From a candidate division WOR-1 bacterium RIFCSPLOWO2_02_FULL_46_20 (GTDB lineage Bacteria; Margulisbacteria; WOR-1; O2-12-FULL-45-9), in NCBI GenBank assembly GCA_001771365.1, contig METP01000058.1, positions 1-38,822 on the forward strand: a DNA stretch of 38,822 bases, given 5' to 3'. The notes beneath the pieces are model-generated. The model was not told the origin of the DNA. It did not search any database and saw only the letters and a list, made by a program, of their open reading frames with translations. This document shows positions 1 to 6,923 of the stretch, one piece after another. The translations under genes and the position numbers were made by a program. The stretch's first letter is position 1. The number at the start of each line of letters is the position of its first letter.

Positions 1-2208
1 TGACATATCAAGATAATAAGCTGAAAGATCATTAACACAAAAATCATAAAGCGAGTGATAAACAATATGGAACTCAAAATTGTCATAGGCCTTGATCACT
101 CTTTCAATAAGCTTGTGCAGGCACAATAATATCCAGCGGTCGATTTCAAGCAGCTTTCGTCCATCGTCCATCGTCCCTCGCCCATCGTAATCATAGAGAT
201 TACTTAACAAAAACCTGCACGTATTTCGTATCTTCAGATAGGCCTCTCTAACTTGTCTTAGAATATTCTGCGATGCCGCCATATCATTGCGAAAATCTGT
301 CGAGGCGACCCAGAGGCGAAGGATATCTGCGCCGTATTCTTTAACGACAGCCTGGGGGCTGATAACATTGCCCAGGGATTTGCTCATTTTCTTGCCTTTG
401 TCGTCTATGGTGAAGCCATGGGTTAAGACCGCCTTGAACGGTGCGTGTCCCTTATAACCAATACCAAGTAAAAGTGAGGTTTGGAACCAGCCGCGGTGTT
501 GATCGGAACCTTCCAAGTATAGGTCCGCCTGGCCGCCAGTTAAAACAGCAGCATGGGATGAGCCAGACTCAAACCAGACGTCCAGAATATCTGTCTCCTT
601 TGTAAAGTCTGTCCCGCCACATGAACACTTTGTTCCCTTTGGTAAAATCTCGGCAGCAGACTTTTCAAACCAGCCGTTGGTTCCATGTTCACGGACCAGT
701 TCCCGGATCGCCTTATTAAAAACTCCCGTCATCTGCGGTTTGTGGCATTTTGTGCAATAAAAAGCCGGGATCGGAACCCCCCATGATCTTTGACGAGAAA
801 TACACCAATCAGGCCTGGTCTCAACCATCCCTCGAATACGATTTTCTCCCCAAGCTGGAAACCATTTTGTGTGGCCTATAGCTTTCAACGCTTCCTGCCT
901 CATATGCTTATGGTCAACAGCCACGAACCATTGTTCGGTGGCCCGGAAAATAACCGGCTCTTTACAGCGCCAACAGTGGGGATAAGGATGCCCCATAAAT
1001 TCTAATTTAAGGAGTGAGCCATCTTCCTTCATCCGTTCGGTAATTACCTTGTTCGCCTTCTCGTAATACATTCCTTTGATAAAATCAGGCGCCGTCTGAT
1101 CAAAATGGCCATTTTCATCCACCGGCATGACAACGGGCAATTTATAATTCAAACCTACTTTGTAATCTTCTTCTCCATGTCCCGGGGCGAGGTGGACCAA
1201 ACCTGTCCCCTGCTCTAAGGTTACATATTTATCAAGGACAACCATACTTTCTCGTTCAATAAATGGATGTCGGCAAAGGATCCCTTCTAAATATTTTCCT
1301 TTGGTTTTATCGATTATTTTATGCTCTTCAATCCCCACCCGTTTCACAAAATCCTCGACCAATCCTTCGGCTACAACATAAATTTCATCATTCACTTTGA
1401 GAAAAACATACTCGAAGTCCGGATGAGCGGCAATCGCCACGTTGGCCGGCAGTGTCCACGGGGTGGTTGTCCAGACAACAAAAGAAACCGGCAACCCTAG
1501 ACTCGCGACTGGCGACTTTTTATTGACCGAGGCTGTTTTCGGATTAATAACTTTAAATTTTATAAAGATCGAGGGCGACTTTTCGTCTTTATATTCGATT
1601 TCCGCTTCTGCTAAAGCGGTTTCACAATGAGGACACCAATGAATTGGTTTTAACCCCCGATAAATGTAGCCTTTTTCAGCCAGCGCACCAAACAGTTCCA
1701 CAATCTTTTCTTCGTAGGCATGATCAATTGTCAAATATGGTCTACCCCATTCACCGAGAATGCCCAACCTTTTAAACTCTGTGCGCTGCAAATCTACATA
1801 ATTAAGAGCATATTCTTTGCATTTTTGGCGAAACTCTACAATGGACATTTCTTTGCGCTTATCACCAATTTGTTTGATCAATTGTGTTTCAATCGGCAGG
1901 CCGTGGCAGTCCCAGCCGGGAACATAAGGCGCTAAAAATCCCTGCATTGATTTATATTTGACAATAATATCCTTGAGAACTTTGTTTAAGGCATGTCCAA
2001 GATGGATATCGCCGTTGGGGTATGGTGGGCCATCGTGTAGAATATAGCTGTATTTTGCGTTCCGTGCTCTGTGCTCCGTGTTCTCCTGCATCTTGTGGTA
2101 AATATCCTCCCCTTCCCACTTCCCCAGCATCTCTTCTTCAACATTTTTGAGGTTAGCGCGGATAGGAAAATCAGTTTTGGGCAAATTCAGGGTGTGTTTG
2201 TATTCCAT
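1..2208 (-). CDS. ileS: isoleucyl-tRNA synthetase, 3' end truncated by window edge
   Basis: Reverse-strand reading from ATG at 2208: MEYKHTLNLPKTDFPIRANL...YILHDGPPYPNGDIHLGHALNKVLKDIIVKYKSMQGFLAPYVPGWDCHGLPIE (HIGH-type motif) and IDDKGKKMSKSLGNVI (KMSKS) near 380-400. Absent from the ORF track because its stop lies outside the window. Confidence 0.97.
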   Translation of the reverse strand, partial: MEYKHTLNLPKTDFPIRANLKNVEEEMLGKWEGEDIYHKMQENTEHRARNAKYSYILHDGPPYPNGDIHLGHALNKVLKDIIVKYKSMQGFLAPYVPGWDCHGLPIETQLIKQIGDKRKEMSIVEFRQKCKEYALNYVDLQRTEFKRLGILGEWGRPYLTIDHAYEEKIVELFGALAEKGYIYRGLKPIHWCPHCETALAEAEIEYKDEKSPSIFIKFKVINPKTASVNKKSPVASLGLPVSFVVWTTTPWTLPANVAIAAHPDFEYVFLKVNDEIYVVAEGLVEDFVKRVGIEEHKIIDKTKGKYLEGILCRHPFIERESMVVLDKYVTLEQGTGLVHLAPGHGEEDYKVGLNYKLPVVMPVDENGHFDQTAPDFIKGMYYEKANKVITERMKEDGSLLKLEFMGHPYPHCWRCKEPVIFRATEQWFVAVDHKHMRQEALKAIGHTKWFPAWGENRIRGMVETRPDWCISRQRSWGVPIPAFYCTKCHKPQMTGVFNKAIRELVREHGTNGWFEKSAAEILPKGTKCSCGGTDFTKETDILDVWFESGSSHAAVLTGGQADLYLEGSDQHRGWFQTSLLLGIGYKGHAPFKAVLTHGFTIDDKGKKMSKSLGNVISPQAVVKEYGADILRLWVASTDFRNDMAASQNILRQVREAYLKIRNTCRFLLSNLYDYDGRGTMDDGRKLLEIDRWILLCLHKLIERVIKAYDNFEFHIVYHSLYDFCVNDLSAYYLDMS
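158..188. repeat. heptanucleotide tandem repeat in ileS
   Basis: CGTCCAT CGTCCAT CGTCCCT CGCCCAT CGT. Confidence 0.9.
2059..2086. repeat. heptanucleotide degenerate tandem repeat in ileS
   Basis: GTTCCGT GCTCTGT GCTCCGT GTTCTCC. Confidence 0.8.
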
Positions 2209-2220
2209 AGTACAATATCT

Positions 2221-2249
2221 ATTTTATCACGATAAAAATGGGGTGACAA
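2221..2249 (-). promoter_or_regulatory. putative sigma70-type promoter for ileS
   Basis: Minus strand TTGTCA (2249-2244), 17 nt, TAAAAT (2226-2221); ATG only 12 nt after the -10. Confidence 0.55.
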
Positions 2250-2519
2250 CTAATGGGGCCTTGAATTGAAAAAAAGTCCCACAGTTTGACTTAAAAAACG
2301 GTTTATGCCAGAATTCAGGTGAGATTGAACAAGGAGGTTTGTTATGCATAAACCTTTAGCGATATCCCTAATATCAAGCGGCAAGTAATCGATCTTGAGG
2401 AATCTCTTTTTTTGGTCATCAATTTCTTCTAGTTTCCCTTTAATGAACCCAAACGCTTCTTTTTCGAAGTCCACGCAAGTAAATTTGAGCGGCTTGTCAA
2501 TCATCCCCTCTCTCAACAA
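2250..2519 (-). CDS. small hypothetical protein (89 aa, TTG start; possibly from internal ATG MIDKPLKF...)
   Basis: Open frame between patatin and ileS; N-terminal half (KFTCVDFEKEAFGFIKGKLEEIDDQKKRFLKIDYLPLDIRDIA) looks protein-like; no family recognised. Confidence 0.4.
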   Translation of the reverse strand: MLREGMIDKPLKFTCVDFEKEAFGFIKGKLEEIDDQKKRFLKIDYLPLDIRDIAKGLCITNLLVQSHLNSGINRFLSQTVGLFFNSRPH

Positions 2520-2614
2520 TATAAGACAGGGTTATTCTACCACTTCATCTGCCTAATAACCAAGAAATTTCAAGATTTTACGCAAAATTACGCGGGAAGA
2601 AGATAAAGATCTAA

Positions 2615-3403
2615 CTAATGATAACTGCGCTGAAGTTTTCTTAACGATTGATGCGCCGCGGCTTCACCGGCGGCGATCAATTTCTTGGCCTTATGCAAAT
2701 CGAAGTGCCAGATATCTTCATCCATTTTTGGTTCAATGAGAATGTCCGCCTGCTTCCTTTGCTCAAGAGATAGCTTGTGTAAAATAATATCCAATGACCT
2801 GCCAAAGACTTGAAATGGATCTTTGGGTAGATAATTAACCGGACAGGTTGGAACTACGTCGGAAGCAATGATAAAATTGGCTCCCATTTGTTTTGCTAAA
2901 TCAACCGGCAGGTTGGCGCTGATTGCCCCATCTACCACGGTATGTTGCTTTACTTCTTCTGGAGCAAAAAGCCCGGGGAAAGCCACGCTGGCCGCCACCG
3001 CCTTGGCCACCCTGCCCCAATTGATAATAACCGGCTCTCCGGTTTTCAAGTCGGTAGCCGCGACGGCAAATGGAATTTTCAGTTCTGAGAATTTTTTGTC
3101 GCCGACATATTTAATTATTAAATCTTCGATGGCCTCTCCGGACATCAAACCTGGACGGAAAAACGTAACTTTAAGGATCCTCCCCCAGCTAATCCTTAAA
3201 GCAAGTTCTTCGATCAACCTGACTTCCATGCCAGCCGCAAAAACCGCCCCCACTATTGACCCGGAAGAAGCCGCCGCAACGTAATCAATAGGTATCTTGT
3301 ATTGCTCGATAACTTTAAGCACGCCAATGTGGGCAAGGCCGCGTGCCACACCGCCACCCAAGACTAATCCTATTCTTTTCTTGTCAAAAGGCCACAAAGG
3401 CAT
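2615..3403 (-). CDS. patatin-like phospholipase (RssA/NTE type)
   Basis: RIGLVLGGGVARGLAHIGVLKVIEQ oxyanion motif, ASSGS nucleophile elbow, VVDGAISANLPVDLAKQMGA (DGA motif). Confidence 0.9.
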   Translation of the reverse strand: MPLWPFDKKRIGLVLGGGVARGLAHIGVLKVIEQYKIPIDYVAAASSGSIVGAVFAAGMEVRLIEELALRISWGRILKVTFFRPGLMSGEAIEDLIIKYVGDKKFSELKIPFAVAATDLKTGEPVIINWGRVAKAVAASVAFPGLFAPEEVKQHTVVDGAISANLPVDLAKQMGANFIIASDVVPTCPVNYLPKDPFQVFGRSLDIILHKLSLEQRKQADILIEPKMDEDIWHFDLHKAKKLIAAGEAAAHQSLRKLQRSYH

Positions 3404-3409
3404 GTTTGG

Positions 3410-3438
3410 ATAATATCAGAGGTAAAAAGTTATTGCAA
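3410..3438 (-). promoter_or_regulatory. putative sigma70-type promoter for patatin gene
   Basis: Minus strand TTGCAA (3438-3433), 17 nt, TATTAT (3415-3410), then CCAAAC and ATG. Confidence 0.55.
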
Positions 3439-3462
3439 GACGCAAGTTTTCCGCTGACTAAA

Positions 3463-5043
3463 TTATAGCTTGACGAGGGTTGCCCCAAAGATGCCGTCCA
3501 GGGTGGCCAGCTCTTTTAGCGTTTTATCCGGCACTGCGCAATCGACACTTAAGACCATAACGGCCTTTTCGCCAATTTTGACGCGCCCAACATCCATTGA
3601 AGCAATATTGATCTGATGCTGGCCCAGAAGATTACCTACTTTGCCTATCATCCCGGGCTTATCAATATTTGACAGAATCAGCAAATATCCTGCGGGTTCC
3701 AGGTCAACACGAAAACCATCAATAGAAACCAAGCGGGCTGTTATGCCTCCCAACACAGCCCCCCCAACCTCCCGATCCCCTTGGGCAGACGTTATCTTAA
3801 CCGAAATTAAATTAGTAAATTCCTTGGCTTCTTTAATCTTACTTTCAACAATCTCAATGCCGCGTTCTTTGGCAATTAGGGGGGCATTTACAAAATTTAC
3901 CGCCACATCCATAATCGGCGTAAGCAGACCTTTTAGCACCGTGGTGGTCAATGGAGAAACGTCTCGCTCCGCCACCTCACCAGAATATTCAACGGTAACC
4001 TTAGAAATAGCACCGAGAACAATTTGTGCGGCACAGGCGCCCAGCTTTTCAGCAATACCCATATAGGCCTTAACCGGGGCTATCAACTCTGGTTTCATCG
4101 ACGGGATATTAACAGCTGAGCGGGCTGCCCCACCCTTTAACACTTCGATAATTTGTTCAACTACGTCTACCGCCACATTAACCTGAGCTTCGGCAGTGGA
4201 GGCCCCAAGATGCGGGGTCACAACAACATTATCTAATTGGAGAAGAGGACTATCTGCCGGCAATGGTTCCTTTTCAAAAACATCCAGAGCAGCCGCCGCG
4301 ACATGACCATTTTTCAGAGCTTCAGTCAGGTCGTTTTCGTTAATGATCCCACCCCTGGCCACGTTAACCAAGCGCACCCCTTTTTTCATTTTAGCAAGAC
4401 TATTGGCATTAATCATATTTTGAGTTTCTTTGGTTTTAGGGACATGAAAAGTAATAAAATCTGATTCTTTGATAACATCATCATTTTTTTTTAACTCGAT
4501 ACCCAGGCTTTTGGCATATTCTTCGGTAACAAACGGATCGGAGCCTATTACTTTCATCCCCATGCCCAGGGCGTAAGAAGCAACACGGCGGCCAATTTTG
4601 CCCAGACCAATTACTCCAAGTGTTTTGTTAAGGACTTCAACCCCTTTAAATGATTTTCTGTCCCAGTTGCCGTCCTTTAATTTAGCATAAGCTTGGGGGA
4701 TTTGCCGTGCCATTGTTAAAAGCATGGCCCAGGTATGCTCAGCGGCGGCAACCGTGTTGCCTTCCGGAGAATTAACCACAATGACGCCATTTTTAGTGGC
4801 GGTTGGCAGATCAATATTGTCTACTCCAACACCGGCCCTACCAATTATTTTTAAATTCTTACCCGCTTCAATTATTTTTGGAGTAACCTTGGTCGCAGAG
4901 CGCACAACCAGCGCGTCATATTGAGGTATAATTTTGATAAGCTCATCTTCGGACAGTCCCGTCTTCATCTCCCCCTCAATCCCCGCCTCTTTCAACATTC
5001 TCAAGCCAATTTCATCGATTTTATCAGAAGCTAAAACTTTCAT
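3463..5043 (-). CDS. serA: D-3-phosphoglycerate dehydrogenase (526 aa, with ASB and ACT domains)
   Basis: MKVLASDKIDEIGLRML..., GRAGVGVDNIDLPTATKNGVIVVNSPEGNTVAAAEHT, NADH fold LGVIGLGKIGRRVA, C-terminal ACT region LLILSNIDKPGMIGKVGNLLG. Confidence 0.97.
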   Translation of the reverse strand: MKVLASDKIDEIGLRMLKEAGIEGEMKTGLSEDELIKIIPQYDALVVRSATKVTPKIIEAGKNLKIIGRAGVGVDNIDLPTATKNGVIVVNSPEGNTVAAAEHTWAMLLTMARQIPQAYAKLKDGNWDRKSFKGVEVLNKTLGVIGLGKIGRRVASYALGMGMKVIGSDPFVTEEYAKSLGIELKKNDDVIKESDFITFHVPKTKETQNMINANSLAKMKKGVRLVNVARGGIINENDLTEALKNGHVAAAALDVFEKEPLPADSPLLQLDNVVVTPHLGASTAEAQVNVAVDVVEQIIEVLKGGAARSAVNIPSMKPELIAPVKAYMGIAEKLGACAAQIVLGAISKVTVEYSGEVAERDVSPLTTTVLKGLLTPIMDVAVNFVNAPLIAKERGIEIVESKIKEAKEFTNLISVKITSAQGDREVGGAVLGGITARLVSIDGFRVDLEPAGYLLILSNIDKPGMIGKVGNLLGQHQINIASMDVGRVKIGEKAVMVLSVDCAVPDKTLKELATLDGIFGATLVKL

Positions 5044-5046
5044 GAT

Positions 5047-5817
5047 TTATTCTCCTCTTTTCGGGATACCCCCGATATATTTATCGGCAGTCGCGCCCAC
5101 ATATTTCGCCACCATAATTTCAAACGGTAGCAGGTTTTTTTCGTGGCCCAATTGTAGGGCGGAATAGTATTCTTTTCTTTTTGTTGTTTCACACTCAAAA
5201 ATAGCGATTGGATAGTCGTATTTCATCAAAATCAAGTTCATCAAAAGCCTGGCAGTCCGCCCATTCCCATCGATAAAAGGATGAATATCAACCAATTTAA
5301 AATGCGCTTGCGCCGCGAATCTAACCGGGTGCAAAGTTTTTGCTTCCTGCGCTGTTGCCAACCACTTTGAAAACTCAAGCATTAGGCCGTTTAATTTGTC
5401 AGGCTTCGGGCAGTCATGGGCTGAACCGGTAATATAGACCTCAACATCCCTTAGCTTACCGGCATATTTATTATTAATTCCTTCTAAAATAAGAGCATGG
5501 ATACTTAAAACATCTTTTTGGGTGATGGGTTCTACTTTGGTTAATAATTCGTTCAAATAATCAATGGCATTCTTATGATTAGTTACTTCAAGATGTTCCC
5601 GCATGCTTTTGCCGGAAATTGTTAATCCCTCCTTTAAAATCAGCATGGTTTCCTGGCGGGTCATGGTATTCCCTTCAATCGCGTTGCTGTTATAAGTCCA
5701 CTCTACGGTAAAATATTCAGAGAGTTTATCAATAATAATTTGGGGGATGGGCCTAACCTTATCAATTTTCGCCTTCTTTTTATCAATTTTTTTTAGTATT
5801 TTTTCTAATTCTCTCAT
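5047..5817 (-). CDS. Fic family protein (putative AMP transferase) with N-terminal inhibitory motif
   Basis: Fic core HPFIDGNGRTAR; N-terminal YNSNAIEGN matches the (S/T)xxxE(G/N) inhibitory helix motif. Confidence 0.93.
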   Translation of the reverse strand: MRELEKILKKIDKKKAKIDKVRPIPQIIIDKLSEYFTVEWTYNSNAIEGNTMTRQETMLILKEGLTISGKSMREHLEVTNHKNAIDYLNELLTKVEPITQKDVLSIHALILEGINNKYAGKLRDVEVYITGSAHDCPKPDKLNGLMLEFSKWLATAQEAKTLHPVRFAAQAHFKLVDIHPFIDGNGRTARLLMNLILMKYDYPIAIFECETTKRKEYYSALQLGHEKNLLPFEIMVAKYVGATADKYIGGIPKRGE

Positions 5818-5859
5818 GGTTTTCCTAAATTAGGCTCTTCTCCCAAACAAGTGGGTAAA

Positions 5860-5879
5860 CCCCACATTAAAATGTGGGG
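5860..5879. repeat. perfect-arm hairpin CCCCACATT-AA-AATGTGGGG
   Basis: 9-bp arms read directly. Confidence 0.9.
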
Positions 5880-5881
5880 AA

Positions 5882-5989
5882 TTATGCAACATGTAAATCC
5901 TTCTTCTGATTACGAACATAATTTTTGAGCATATGAATTGCCCACGACAAATCCTGATGGCTTTCCAGACCAATATGATAATATTTCAT
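5882..5989 (-). CDS. 35-aa micro-ORF between the two hairpins, unknown function
   Basis: MKYYHIGLESHQDLSWAIHMLKNYVRNQKKDLHVA, stop TAA; possible in-frame GTG start slightly upstream. Coding status unproven. Confidence 0.3.
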   Translation of the reverse strand: MKYYHIGLESHQDLSWAIHMLKNYVRNQKKDLHVA

Positions 5990-5998
5990 TCTGATATT

Positions 5999-6018
5999 CC
6001 CCACAATTCATTGTGGGG
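5999..6018. repeat. perfect-arm hairpin CCCCACAAT-TC-ATTGTGGGG
   Basis: 9-bp arms read directly; differs from the 5860 hairpin by a compensated A:T/T:A swap. Confidence 0.9.
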
Positions 6019-6153
6019 TTTTAGTCCTCTCCATAGCATGCCCATTTTTCTTGTCCTTTTCAACCCCTGTTTTTCCTTATCTTTCAACAATTATTCACTG
6101 TTCGGCTCATGTTTTTACCCACTCGATCGGGAGATGACCCCTAAATTATATCA

Positions 6154-6915
6154 TCAATAATTAACTTTTAGCAAACACAGCCCTTGCGCTGGAGCGGTCC
6201 TACCCGCCAGGCGGCGATCTCTGCCTTTGATGATTTTACGAACATCATTTACCTTAAGCCGGCTCAACCCCACTTCCACCAATGTCCCCACTATATTCCT
6301 CACCATCTTGTACAAGAAACCATTTCCTTTAACTCTGAGCCTCATAACTCGACACTTATGACCTGTCCAAATAACCAAAGACGAATGCCTGACAACTAAT
6401 GAATGTATTATCCGGACAAAATTACGATCATCGCCGCCGCTGGCGCAGAAAGAAGAAAAGTCATGTCTGCCAACAAGATATTTTGCCGCTTTTTTCATGG
6501 AAGCAAGATTGAGTTTGGATTTAACCTGCCAGGTGATCGTTCGAAGATGGGGAGGCATAACCTGACCGTTAAAGATCAAATACTCGTACTCTTTGCTTTT
6601 GGCGGAAAAGCGGGCGTTAAATCTCGCCGCTTTGGCCTCAGCCTTGATAACCCGAATATCCTCAGGCAAAACCGAGTTCAGGGCAACGGGAATTTTACCG
6701 GCCGGCATGGCGGTTTTGACTTTGAAGCTGACAACATTGCCGAGCGCATGGACACCAGAATCGGTGCGGGAGGCGGCGTAAAATTTAACTGGCTTTTTAT
6801 AGATCTTCTCTAGGGCTTTTTCAATCTCGCCGCGGATGGTTCGCTTGCCGGGCTGGAGCTCATATCCGCAGAAGTCGGTCCCGTCGTATTGAAGAATTAA
6901 TCTGATATCGCGCAC
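6154..6915 (-). CDS. truA: tRNA pseudouridine(38-40) synthase TruA (GTG start)
   Basis: MRDIRLILQYDGTDFCGYELQP..., FYAASRTDSGVHALGNVVSF (catalytic Asp motif), RVKGNGFLYKMVRNIVGTLVEVG. Confidence 0.96.
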   Translation of the reverse strand: MRDIRLILQYDGTDFCGYELQPGKRTIRGEIEKALEKIYKKPVKFYAASRTDSGVHALGNVVSFKVKTAMPAGKIPVALNSVLPEDIRVIKAEAKAARFNARFSAKSKEYEYLIFNGQVMPPHLRTITWQVKSKLNLASMKKAAKYLVGRHDFSSFCASGGDDRNFVRIIHSLVVRHSSLVIWTGHKCRVMRLRVKGNGFLYKMVRNIVGTLVEVGLSRLKVNDVRKIIKGRDRRLAGRTAPAQGLCLLKVNY

Positions 6916-6923
6916 AAATCAGA

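Larger units (their letters stand above)
5839..6134. repeat. MITE-like/structured element bounded by imperfect 21-bp inverted repeats and carrying two CCCCACA hairpins
   Basis: Left TCTCCC-aaaca-AGTGGGTAAA (5839-5859) is inverted to right TTTACCCACT-cgatc-GGGAGA (6114-6134); internal palindromes at 5860-5879 and 5999-6018. Confidence 0.6.

Noticed and set aside
2209-2250. T-box leader for ileS
   Set aside because: Only 41 nt separate ileS from the upstream ORF and the likely promoter lies inside it, so no T-box can fit.
5933-6160. 75-aa plus-strand ORF in the truA-fic gap
   Set aside because: Runs through both structural repeats with no protein-like motif; the gap is better explained by the inverted-repeat element.
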